This document shows, piece by piece, positions 1-10,994 of a stretch of 64,000 bases of DNA; within the stretch, counting starts at the first letter, position 1, and each line of letters begins with the position of its first letter. The position numbers and the translations under genes are program-made. The stretch comes from Yamagishiella unicocca (lineage: Eukaryota; Chlorophyta; Chlorophyceae; Chlamydomonadales; Volvocaceae): positions 186,001 to 250,000 of the forward strand of contig BDSL01000113.1 of NCBI GenBank assembly GCA_003116995.1. The letters are read 5' to 3'. The notes below the pieces were generated by a model that was not told the DNA's origin, searched no databases, and worked only from the letters and a program-made list of their open reading frames with translations.

Positions 1-214
1 TAGGCGCTGTCATGAACATTGATGTGCGTTTGAGCGTATACGGCGTTCGTCAGCGCCGAGACGCGCTGTCAACGAGTCGCTCCACTCGTTCGCTTGGCCC
101 GAACCAAAACAATCTCTTCCGATGCAGCGTACTTTATTTTTGATCATAAATGAGGCATCATATGCAGCAGTTTGGCTGGCACGGTCCTCTCGCGGGTAGG
201 AGCTTCCGGTGGTG

Positions 215-3200
215 ATGATGGCGCCTCCAGACGGAAGTTATTGGAGCGTTGTGAATGACATGGTTTGGGGCATCATCTTGAGGCAGCTGTCATGGAAAGA
301 CATTGGCCATACACGGTGAGGTAGCTCAGGCCGCTGTCGTCTCGCGGCGGGCGCGGAGGGCGGGCGCCTGGTGAAACGAAATGTGTGCATGCACTTACGC
401 AACTTCTGAACGTATGCATTGCCGGAATGCTCCGTGTATTTTTCTGGGCGCGCCGACACACGTGCATCCTCTCCTATTTCCGCTTGACTGCCGGTCGGTC
501 ATCACCCGCCCTGCGGCCTTGCCCGTCGCCCCGTCCCACCCAACCTTTGCTACCTATGTCACCAATGGCGTCCTGTACCTCTGCGCTTCACGGCCAGCCA
601 CGGAGGCACCCGTAACACGCTCTCCACCGCCATTCTTGCGCAGGACCACCTGCCGAGCTTGGCGGCGCGACGTGGACCGCTGCCTCCAGCGGCTGCACCT
701 GCGAGACCCCACCCCGGACTGCCTGGCCCAGCTGGGCAAGACGTTCTCCTGTCTGTCCGCAGTCAAGGTCACCGCCCTGCAGCGGGATGACATGCGCCTC
801 GACGTCGCCGAGCTGCCGGGAGCCCTCGGGCGCGTGGGCCAGTTGCGTCTCCGCAGCAAGCGGCCAGGCGGTGCAATGCTGGCGGTGGGGCGGCTCCAGC
901 TGCTGCGCAGCGCCGGGCCGCTGCTCACGACGCTCTGCTTGCGCGCTTGCGAGGTGGAGTCTTGGGAGGGCTTGGAGGTGAGTGGATGGCAGGGGAGGGG
1001 AGGGGAGGGGCCGGGTGTCGCCCCGCCACCGCGCCACCGCGCCCCGGGGTGCTGCGTTGTTGTTTGATAGGGGCGATACGGGAACCCAAGAGGCGGACAC
1101 GACAAGCACCGACACCGTGCTATGGAGTGTCAGTGCCCCTCCCCCCTGCTCCCCCCTGCTCCCCCCTGCGCTCAGGCCTGTCAGCACCTGGCTCAGCTGC
1201 AGATCATTCACTGTCACTTCTCGGAGGAGGCAGCACAGGGCCTGACAAGCGCCCTGAGGGCGCTGCCCCGCCTGGCCTCCCTGGAGCTCCGCTGCAGTGC
1301 CAATGGGGTTCGACGGGCCATTGACCGCACACAGCACCAGCAGCACGTGCCATTACAGTTCCACGGGTTAGGGACATGCGCCCAGCGGCTGTCGGTGCTG
1401 AAGCTAGCAGCACCTATGCCTGAGGCGGCACTCCAGCACTTCTTACGGGCCGAGCTTCCGATCATCCGCAACGTAAGTGGGTGCCAGGTGCTGGCGGTCT
1501 GCGCTTGGCGTAGCCGGGGAACCATGGGTCGCTTGGCCCGCACCAAGGTCGTAACTGATTCCCCAGAAGCTGCCCTGAAGCCACTTCCTCTGCAATCATC
1601 ATTCCTAGTCGTACGGGGGGTCGCCTGCTTCATGCCTGCCACTAAAGATGCTGGCCGTGGCCGGACGTTTTGCCTGCTGGGTTCGTCTCAGCTGATAACT
1701 GTGGGCTATCAGCTCTTACCGAGCTGGCTACCCGAAATGTATGCCTAATTGAGCTCTCCCAACGCCGAACCGAAACGCAAAGTTAGACCAACGGGATGGT
1801 ATGGCAGCCCACCACCTACCGCAATCCCCACGGCAAACTCCCAACAGCAAACCCAACGCCGCCTGGGAAAGCTCACAGGTATGTCGCAAACTCGCCCGAC
1901 TGCCTCCTCCGTCCCTTGTACCGTTCGTACTGAATATGTGTTGTTGGGTGTTGTTGTCGGGTCGTGGCTCGCAGCTGCGGGAGCTCGACCTGGAGCTGCA
2001 GCCGGTGCGGCACAGCACATCGCAGTCGCAGTTGCAGCAGGCAGCGGCGGGGCTGGAGAGGGCGGCAGGCTCGCCGGGCTCGTCCGCCTCGTACCGCGAG
2101 CTGGCGGCGGTGCTGCCGGCCGTGTGTGTCGGCGCACCGCACCTGACCTCGCTCCGCATCACAGGCCACAGCCAGCTACATGACCGGTGAGGTGCAGCAC
2201 TGCCTGCTTGCGGCCCTACGATAGCTCTGCCTACTTGCGGCACCTGAACGCGCCTTGACTGACTGGTTGATGGCGCTGCAGTGCCGCCCTGTGGTAGTTA
2301 CTCGACGCAGACATCGCAAAAAACACGGGTGTCGCGCATTCATCGCAAATGCGTCCTGTGCTCTGCCGCGCAACGCAGGGACCTGCTGCTGCTGCACCCT
2401 CTGCGGCAGCTGCGCCATCTGTCGCTGGACCTGCCGCAAGAGGCGGACGCGCCGCAGCTGCACCAGCACCAGCACCAGCACCACCACAACCAACAACAAC
2501 ATCATCAGTTTCACAACGGTGACGATACCGGCCTGGCCGGCCAGTTATCGGGGGCCGGAGTGTCAGCGCTGCTGCGTGGGGCGCCTGCCCTGCAAGGCCT
2601 GTCCCTGGCGCACGCGGCCTGGTCCCAGGACGGGCTACGGGCACTAGGAAGCAGTGCAACGCTGTCCCGCATGCGGCTGGCGGGCGTCGAGTTGCCCCGG
2701 GTACGCGGCTGGTGCGTCATGGGCGCAACGTGCAGTTATACGGTTACAGCCGCGGTAGTTCCATTTCGCGTCATCCGCAATCATCAGTAGGGTTACATAT
2801 CTGATTACGAACATGTACGGAATGATGCGCCTCTGGGGGTTCTGCGTCTCGGCGTGTGCGCGTTCCGCTGCATGGCAGGAGCTGTGGCGCTAGCTGCGCT
2901 CTGAGATCTGTTGTCTGCAGAGACCGCCTCGAACTTCCGACGACCCCCCACGGTGCCACCGTCTTCTTCCGATACCGCTAGGGAATGCAACACAATTGGT
3001 GTGAACATGCCTCTCCCTCGTACGCCGCGCCGCGCCTCACTGCGCGCGCTGCGGGTCGCAAGCACCGCGGGAGGGCCTCGGCTGTTGCGATCATGACTGT
3101 TCCGTGGGGGCTTGCGCTTGTGTTACCACCGGGGTGGGAAACCGTTGAGGTACGGCAGCCGGTAGTTCCTACTACCTGAAACCAACAGATGCCCTCCCTG

Positions 3201-4784
3201 TGATCGCCCTTGACCATCGGCCAGCCAGCGAACGTGCGCCGTTTCGTTTGTCAAACCGTTGACACCTTCAGGGGTTGAGTCGACGTCGGGGGTTGACTTT
3301 GCTTTTGCCGCTACCCCATCCACCCCGCTTCTGTCACCCTAGTTTCAGTTCACGGCGGGTTTCCGCTCGCACCCGCCCCGCTGCTCCCCCAGGGCTACAC
3401 GCTGTGCAGCTTCCTGCACGGACTGCGCAGCTTGCCCCATCTGGTGGACCTGGACCTGGCAGGGTGCGCCGGGCTGTCGGACTGGGGCTTGGCCCTGCTG
3501 GGCCGCTGCGCCTCGCGGCTGGTGCGGCTCAACATCAACGGCGCCGGTGAACTAGCGGGCGACGTGGGCGTGAGCGGCCTGGCGCCCCTGATGCGCCGCA
3601 TGCAGCGGCTGGATCTGTCCTTCCTGGACAAGTAGGTTGTGTTCATCGAAGGGTCCGCTCCACCGCGCATGTCATAGGCTTATAGTGGGCCCGGAAGGTT
3701 GAGGGCTATTACCTCAATCCTCCGGGTGGCGCTGTATGACACGTTGTGTCACTGTCGGATTCCTTAGGTGCTGTTCCTCAGCCTTTGCGGTCGTCGGAGA
3801 CTTGGTCGGCCACCGGCAACGTGCACACTGCCGTGGCCGCACATGGCAGGCCCATGCATGTACGGTGCTGCGTACTGATCGCGCTGTGTGCAGGGGTCGT
3901 ATTGATCGCGCTGTGTGCAGGGGTCCTGGGAGGACAATAAATAAAAGATTGCATATTTTAGCACGAAGCAGCTGAATCCTGCACCTTTCTTTGTGATTTT
4001 AGGATTAACTTCCAAGAATCGGTCGTCAACAATACTGTTATTGACATATTCAATTGGTACGACCGCGCTCCCGTCCCTATGCGCAGGCTGACCGACAAGG
4101 GCCTCTCGGGCCTCCTGCGCGCGGGCGCACCTGCCCTGCAGTCCCTATCGCTCAACTACTGCTCGCACGTGCAGGACGCAGGTGGGCTGCGGGGGTCAGC
4201 TTGCGCCTGTGGCCTCCCGGCTCTGACTCCGGTTCGATGGGGCACCACCGGCCAGGGCCCATTATGATCTTTCCCAGGCACCGTTCGCAAGACCGCACCG
4301 CAGAGCTCCAGCGCCCTGCGCACCTACCCGTTTACCGTACGAGGCGCGAACAATCACCGCATCGGCGGCAGCTGCACGCTGCACTGCTCCCCACCCAAAC
4401 GCCCGTGCGGTGGAGTAGCACCAGGTGGAGTAGCGGGGTTTTGACGCCCCAACCCCGCCTAGCCTGATGTGACCAACAAGGTTCCTTAACACACACACAC
4501 CCAACGGTCCCGGCTAGCTCACCCTTACCACTTGGTCCTCCCACCCGACTGCAGGCATCCAGGCAATCGCCGCCGCCTGCCGTGCCCTCCAGCAGCTGGA
4601 ACTGGACCACTGCGTGCTGCTGTCCGCGGCGGGGGCGGCGGCGCTGCGGCAGCTGAGCGAGCTGCGGCGGGTGTCGGCGGAGGGCTGTCCGCAGGTGCTG
4701 CAGGGCCTGCACGGCATGCCCGCCGCCCGGCCCAAGCATAGCCACCTGGCCGGGCGGTGGTGGCTTGCGCATGGGGTCCCCTGA
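215..4784 (+). CDS. F-box and leucine-rich-repeat protein (8 exons, 609 aa)
   Basis: Probable substrate-recognition subunit of an SCF-type ubiquitin ligase. Exons: 215-315, 644-977, 1176-1472, 1975-2186, 2379-2700, 3393-3631, 4087-4181, 4555-4784. All junctions are GT-AG, phases agree and the total of 1,830 nt is divisible by three. Exon 1 starts at a double ATG (215 and 218, same frame) and encodes a short F-box-like helix (VVNDMVWGIILRQLS); exon 2 completes it with TCRAWRRDVD, the usual F-box end followed by a basic stretch. The rest is leucine-rich repeats of the LxxLxLxxC kind, for example LVDLDLAGCAGLSDWGLALL in exon 6 and LTDKGLSGLL followed by LQSLSLNYC in exon 7. Exon 5 carries a His/Gln/Asn tract. 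Substrate unknown. The start is inferred from the F-box match and splice phase; further 5' exons left of the window are possible but not needed. Confidence 0.8.
1138..1170. repeat. C-rich tandem repeat in intron 2 of the F-box gene
   Basis: Three copies of a CTCCCCCCTG-like decamer lie just before the exon at 1176. They form an extended pyrimidine tract leading into the acceptor and may serve as the polypyrimidine tract of that intron. Confidence 0.6.
2461..2508 (+). repeat. In-frame CAN trinucleotide tract (His/Gln/Asn)
   Basis: Forty-eight bases of CAC, CAG, CAA, CAT and AAC codons within exon 5 of the F-box/LRR gene. In frame they give HQHQHQHHHNQQQHHQ, a low-complexity loop between two leucine-rich segments. 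The mixed codons suggest an old, partly diverged microsatellite. Confidence 0.85.
3872..3925. repeat. 27-bp direct repeat, two copies, in an LRR intron
   Basis: Copies at 3872-3898 and 3899-3925 differ at one position and are adjacent. They lie inside the intron between 3631 and 4087 and have no visible coding role. Confidence 0.85.
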
Positions 4785-5095
4785 CGGGTTGACGACACAG
4801 TGGGGTCTCCTGACGCCGCCGCGTGGGGTCATCCTGCAATGCGCGAAAGTATATCCTGGTCCCAGTCCTGTGTAGCCTTGTCGCGCTAGGCTCTCTGCGG
4901 CGGATTGGCAACGAATCGCTGCGGCAGCGTCTCAAGGGGCGCCGCTGAGAGAATGGCGTGAAGTTGCTTGTGTGTGACTAAGACGGCGCGTCGGGCATTT
5001 CGGCGATGGACAGTATTTTGATGTCCGTCACCCTTTTGGCGTTTTTGGCTGTCCGTGGGTTTCTGCATGCCGCGTGTAGAGCGCAGGCACGTGAT

Positions 5096-5171
5096 CCTCA
5101 TGCCTCCGCGTCATGTCCTCGGGCGCGTCATGTCCGCCTCCTCATGCCTCCGCGTCATGTCCTCGGGCGCG
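5096..5171. repeat. 32-bp direct repeat, two copies
   Basis: Identical copies at 5096-5127 and 5140-5171, separated by 12 bp that share part of the unit. They lie downstream of the F-box gene. Confidence 0.85.
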
Positions 5172-5362
5172 CAGCTGCTGCGCCTGCGTGCCTATCATTG
5201 ACATCCCGTAGCAGACTGTCTGGCACATGGTAGTGGTGTGGCAGCACGGGTTCAGCGTCGGCGACCCGCGCTTCACGAGCTAGCAACTCGGCACCGTTGT
5301 GGCCTCGAATAAGCATGTCGCCTTGGGCTGACAAGTCGCAACGCAATGTACGTCTGACATGC

Positions 5363-5429
5363 AGTACGAGTAGTGTGTGAGTAGTGTACGAACAGTGTAC
5401 GAGTAGTGTGCGAGCCATGTACGAGTAGC
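5363..5429. repeat. Degenerate short tandem repeat (GTACGAGTAGT-like)
   Basis: About five imperfect copies of a 10-14 bp unit containing GTACGAGTAGTGT. Intergenic; no function visible. Confidence 0.65.
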
Positions 5430-7041
5430 ATCATTTGCGCGTTGACGCCGCCACCAATCCATGGCCGGGCTGGTGCCATTGACCGCTCAACCGTCGCCAC
5501 GGACACGGGGACAGGGTGCACCTCTCCTGTATTCCATTCATTGCACGGCATAAGATTTTATTTGTTCGTTCATCCAAGACCGACGAACTTGATCCCCTTC
5601 TATCCCCAGTGCGCCTGCGCTGGTGTGTGCCACCAATCGCGCACCACCTCTGTTATCGCTTATTTGCCCACTGCACCCACACCTCCGGACTGGGAATAGG
5701 TCAGAGACGGGGGTGAGGCTAGGCACAGCCGGCGGCCAACTGCCGACGCTGGCCTCGGCCCTCTCGTGTCCTGCTCCTCTACTTGTAAACACCAATTGTT
5801 CAAGTGCAAATGTGAGATATAGCGGACGTGCTCTTACGTGGGAAGGTGTCGACCTGGGAGATGGAAGCAGGATTGACGCTGGGCTAAGGACAAATGCAAA
5901 GCGGGACCTGTGTAGCCGTTCAGTCAGAACCTAGAAGCAGCATCTGGCGGCGTTGCCGGGAACTATTCAGGAGCCGCAGCAGTCAGCAGGGTTATTCTTC
6001 CGTGCATCGCTGGAGGAGGGCGGTCTGAGACCCAGCTGTGATGTGGCAATCAAAAGGGGAACGCGCCCCCCTGCCGTCCAGCCCCGATCACTTGGCGAAC
6101 CAATCGCACCCTCGCTCGATGGGGTGTGGCTGGTCTAGGTTGTGTCCGGCCCAACCCACGAATATTCGGATGCCCTTGACCGCTTCTTCACCCCACCGAG
6201 CGGGGGTTTCATTCCAGCAAATGCTGTTATCGCGACTATAGCGGCAAGGAATGCCGATTGGCATTTTTGCAGCGGACTGGCCACCCGACGGTTGGAAGTA
6301 ACGTGAGCTGTTGATCGCCCACCTCACGCCTCGGATCCCTAGCTCAAGGAACGTGGCTCCACTGCTACCGTCTTTGTCTGCGCAAGGGGCACACTTGGAA
6401 GCACACATGCGCGTGTGAGGACGGGGTGCACGGCAGTGCTCAATTCGTCGGAACTCCGGAACCACATAACCATCTCTCGTATCGTCACTTCGTCAGTGAG
6501 GCATGTAAAACGTCGCAAGTGCAACATGTGCAGTTTCCAAACGTGCGTTGGCCCAGAACCTCGGACAATCGTGCAAGTATACAATTGCGGTACAACGATC
6601 ATACGACTTAACGAGGTGTTATATAGGGTGCTGCAATATTCCCTTTGGTATTTTAGTCTTTCTGATACTCCTCTCTGCTGCCGGCAACTGTTGTTTAACG
6701 GGTGCAGGATGAGCGTCCTACTATTGAGTCGCCAGGTTCGCGCTGGCATCACTTTGTGTCCATGCGGTGCCGCTTCAATGCAAAGCAGCTCTGGGCGGAT
6801 GATTCCGAGTGTGACTGCGTCTAGGTCGGCACCACTGGGTGACAGGCACGCCGTTCCCGGTGGGTCCACGCGCGACCGTGCTTCAATCCAAGGAATGTGC
6901 AATGCATGCATAGGAATACATAAAGGGCTGGAACGTAAGCGTTGCACCTGTGTACCGACATCCAGCCGCATCTGACCGACACATACCAACCTCTACCACT
7001 GCGTCACGACCCGTCACGAAAATATTGCGCGCTGCTAGCTT

Positions 7042-10000
7042 ATGACTTGCCTCTCTGTGATCTTCATATGCTATGCAGTCGAAGCTGTTGGGCATGTTCG
7101 CGGTCGACTTGTCTCGCGGAGCGCGTTGGGAGGACGCGCAGTGGAAACACCTGATGAGCGGCGTATCCGAGAGAGTGCTGAGGTAAGCCTTGACAAGTAG
7201 AAGTGCGCTTACGTGAAGACTTGCCGGTCGCTGGTTCCTCGGGCGTGGTGTGCGTGCGTCCTCGTTTTGTGGCTACACCCTGTACTATTGAACCAACTAT
7301 GCGTGGTAACCCTGAAGTCCTAACTCCTGAAGTCACGCTCGCCGCTGTCCCTTCGGCGCGTGGTCGGTCCTGTGCAAGTCCGATCCAAGCTCTGCTATGG
7401 GACACTAGCATCAGCCCGCGAGGGTGCTGCCAGCCAGCGTTCCGGTTGCAGCTCCCTTTGATTTACCCCCGCCCCCCTTCGGCGGCCATCCTATTAAACT
7501 GGCAGGTTGAGTCCCGGGTGAAGACACTCGACACGGAGGAGGAGTTCCTGCAAGCCCTCGAGGAGGCCGGGGATAAGCTTTTGGTGGTCGAGGTGAGCTT
7601 GCGGCTGCGGTGTGGTTCTGCAGCACTCGAGCAGCAACCATTACAGCCCCTGGTCAGACGTGCTGCTCTCGAGACTCGGCCTGCTGACTGATGCCACCCG
7701 GCATCTCAGCTAGCCCTGTGGAACGTGAGCTGTGCCCCCTCCCCCCCCACACACATTACAACACGCGGTGTCACTACCCGATTCCGTACCCCTCGTTGCT
7801 CCGCTGTCCTTGACACGGCGTGGGCCCGCCCCCACCTGGTTCACAGGTTCAATCGGAGCGCGTCTGCGAGACGGGCATGGACGAGCCGGAGCCCGAGCTG
7901 AACTGGAAGCTGGACGCTGAAAAGGCCTACGCTCAGCAGATGGCCAAGTGTACGGCGGTCAAGCACGTCATCCAGCGCATCGCGCGCGAGTGCCCCGACG
8001 TATCCTTCGCCGCCGTCGAGGTACGGATCACGGCGTGTTGGCTGACCGCCATCTCGGGCGGCCCTGTGATAAGCACGGTCGGTTTTATGTGTCAGCGCGG
8101 GGTTTCATTGGGGCGGTCCGACGGCGGCGACTGATGCGCGCGAGCAGGCGGTGCTGCACGGAATGTCACCCGATGTTCCATGGCTGATCTCAGCTGTGAG
8201 GACGCCCTGATATCCGCGACGTAATCATTCATCTTATTGTTGCAGCATCGTACAGCATTGTGCAGCATGCTCTTGCACGTACAACAGCATTTGGCCTTCT
8301 CTGCCGTTGGCTGCGTACAGCGGTGCGAGTGACACGGCGCAAACCTCCTCGCCTGCTCTGTCTCTGCGCTTGCAGTCCGACGGCTCCTCGCCGCGGGAAG
8401 CCTTGGTGCGCAAGCTTGGCGTCGAGGTCCTGCCGACGCTACAGTTTTACCGCAATGGCAAGCTGATGTGGCAGCACAAGGGCGTGATGCAGATGGAGGC
8501 TGGCGTCGGTGAAGGTGGGTACTGCCGCCGCCTGCAGCCTTCTTGCCTCACCCCGGCACGCCGCTGCTAGCTCCATCTGCCGAATCACCATGCGGTACAT
8601 GCGAAGCCCTAAGCTTGACATGCGGTGCGTCGACATGCGGTTCGGTGCAAGGCCGTCATGCGGTTCGGTGCAAGGCTGGGGGTTCGGTGCCGCGGCTCTC
8701 AATCAGGTGCAATTGACATGTCATTCGGTGCCGTCACCTTGTTGTGAGCTGGGCTGGCCTGCAAGCCGTAGTGGAGGGCCATCCAACCCGAGCCCGTTGC
8801 TGAATGCACTGGGGCCCATCATCCCTCGTACAGGCGTGATGTACTACGGAGACGCAGCGGCCGGCGGCGTCCAGCCCAGCAGCGTGGTTGCCGACATCAC
8901 CTCCAAAGCGAAGCTGGAGTTGTTCCTTGGCTCCACCTCGGACCCCAAGGTCTTGCAGGTAGGGGGCGGAGTCGCGTTCGCGACACGCGGTGATGGGGTA
9001 GAAACACAGGAACGCGTGTTTGTCACACGAAGCGAAACAACTGCGATGGGATGGGGCCATGTCGGGACTTGGGTTTGGGGGATGCATCGTTCCAGCGGAC
9101 TCCGATGCGGAACCTTTAAACTTGCCATCGTGTGTAGGATTAACAGCCGTCAGCGTTGCATTTGGTTAGATGCTGCCAGCCGGGGACGATACTCTAGTTC
9201 CCATCAGCCGTCAGGGCGCCCGTTGCCTCCTCCCAGCCGTCCAGTACGATCGATGCCTAGATTTCACCACCGCTGACTCGCCGCCTCGCGGCCCCCCTGC
9301 CAGATGTGTAAACTCACCCCCCTCCGCCACTGTCTTTGGCAGGTGCTCAACGTGGCGCTCACGAGCGCAGGGCCCTGCATCAAGGTCTTCCCCGCGGTAC
9401 GGCAGAGTGGTTGTTGCGTTGATGAAAACAGCCGCTAGGTCGCTTACCTCACTCCGGTTCAGCTGTCGATCTTGGGGTTTTTCCCTCGGGGAAGGTGTTA
9501 CAGCATGCCCCTCGCCTTCACACGCTACGCCGCTGACACGCACCTCGTCGCGCCCGCCCGGCCGCAGGTGGTCGCTCTGAGCCGGTCGTTCCAGGGGTTT
9601 GCCACGTTTGGGCGCCTGCTCGGGGACCAGAACGGGGAGACCCGTGAGCTGCTGCAGCAGCTCAACGTCATCGAGGTGCCGACGTTCATCTTCTTCAGGT
9701 AGCGTATCAGCGACAGGTCGTGTAGTTATGGGGATGAGTAATGGGGTTTCGGCAGCTGCTCTGCACCGTCGTCTGCGGATGCCGACCGTGTGGTCCGTGC
9801 CGCTCGAACACGTGTGAGTTGTGGGAGGGATGCGGATAGGCCACTCAACACCATAAAACGCTTGGCAAAGCAGTCGTTACTGACACCCGCTGCCGCCCCC
9901 GGACACACGGTCGCAGGGCTGGTAAGGAGGTTGGACGCCACGTGGGCTCCAGCCGTGGCGACCTGATTGGCCAGATCCTGCAGCAGCAGGAGACTGTGGG

Positions 10001-10073
10001 CTTGTCTCCGCCCCCTCCGCCTGTCACCGCCAAGGCGAAGCCGCGGAGCCGCGCAGGCGCCAAGCGCAAGTGA
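7042..10073 (+). CDS. CDSP32-like double-thioredoxin protein, chloroplast type (8 exons)
   Basis: Homologue of plant CDSP32, a plastid stress protein with two thioredoxin folds that supports peroxiredoxin and methionine-sulfoxide-reductase repair. Exons: 7042-7182, 7506-7592, 7847-8020, 8376-8514, 8834-8958, 9343-9396, 9568-9698, 9917-10073 (335 aa). Domain 1 runs from VKTLDTEEEFLQALEEAGDK through VEVLPTLQFYRNGKL; like the plant protein it has no CxxC. The linker VMYYGDAAAG matches the conserved plant LYYGD segment. Domain 2 has NVALTSAGPCIKVFP where plants have HCGPC, so only the second active-site cysteine remains; it ends with NVIEVPTFIFFR. The last exon adds a proline-rich, basic tail (AKPRSRAGAKRK). 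The start is the weakest part: the ATG at 7073 is out of phase with exon 2, whereas the frame from 7042 joins in phase; a further upstream exon is possible and no clear transit peptide is seen. Confidence 0.82.
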
Positions 10074-10331
10074 GCGGAATGGAGGTATGCACAAGCTGGT
10101 AATGGAAAGCGCACTGCTGTTGTCGGACTGCTGTGGGATTGGGTTGGTGTGTATGCAGGAGGTTGGGCTGAGTACGGCATACGCCTGTGGGGTATAAAAA
10201 CGTGTCGGCTCCTGAATTCTGGAGCGACAGGGGCTTTCCGCCAAACCTGTGAAAGGTACGGCGACGTCGTACGTGTCCGTTCGCATCTGGTTGTGGATTT
10301 CATTTTGCTTGTCTATACAAACATGCATTGG

Positions 10332-10336
10332 TGTAA
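10332..10336 (+). terminator. Possible polyadenylation signal TGTAA of the CDSP32-like gene
   Basis: TGTAA is the usual polyadenylation signal in Chlamydomonas-type algae. This copy lies about 260 bp after the stop at 10073. A 5-mer is weak evidence alone; the position between two convergent genes is the support. Confidence 0.35.
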
Positions 10337-10776
10337 GCGAACAAGTGCTTGTGGCTAGAAGACCCTGCTCTGCAACTCCGCTTAGGCATGTGTGTGTTGG
10401 GTGGGTTAGCCCAGCGGAGCAGGCTGTAGGTGCAAGTGAAGCGAAGGATGCTCCTATTTTTGACGTAACGGCTTGGGTTGTGGAGTAGCCGCACAGCCCA
10501 GCCCAGCCCGCTGTTTAGCCACAGTAAACAAAATGTTCTTGGATGAGTGCGTGGAGGGGTTATAACCTCCCGCGATGTGGTGTCGTGTTGTGGCGAGAAA
10601 GGATGTCAACTCACAATGAGGAGAAGAATATACCACAGTGCTGGGATGGCCATACCAGTTGAGGGTGAACATATCTTCATTTACTATCTCCACGTTGTGC
10701 CAGTCATAAATGTTGCTTTATGCCGACGCAGCAAGCCGAGGAATGGCAACGATGATCGTTCCCATCGTTCACAACC

Positions 10777-10781
10777 TTACA
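10777..10781 (-). terminator. Possible polyadenylation signal TGTAA of the RRP46 gene
   Basis: Reads TGTAA on the minus strand about 215 bp downstream of the RRP46 stop. Together with the + strand TGTAA at 10332 it would leave about 440 bp between the two convergent 3' ends. Confidence 0.35.
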
Positions 10782-10994
10782 GCCTTGCTTGCTCGTCGAC
10801 TGTCCAGATCACATGTGTGGAATAAGGGCGGGTCGAAGAGGACTGTTGTGCCAACCCCCTACATGTTGGGCGTATTGGCTACAACTACATAAGTCCGTTA
10901 CTTCTCCACCATTCGCTCCCCTTGGAAATTGTATATACGATTCGCCATACATGCCCTTCTGGGCAAACTATATTTTCTAGACACTTGACAACAG

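Larger units (their letters stand above)
4785..7041. other. Intergenic region, no gene recognised
   Basis: The span runs from the stop of the F-box gene to the first usable ATG of the thioredoxin gene. It must hold the 3' end of the former and the promoter and 5' UTR of the latter, but I could not place these. It carries two repeat blocks (5096-5171 and about 5363-5429). A stretch near 6340-6990 is open in both orientations, yet neither translation resembles a known family. Confidence 0.55.
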
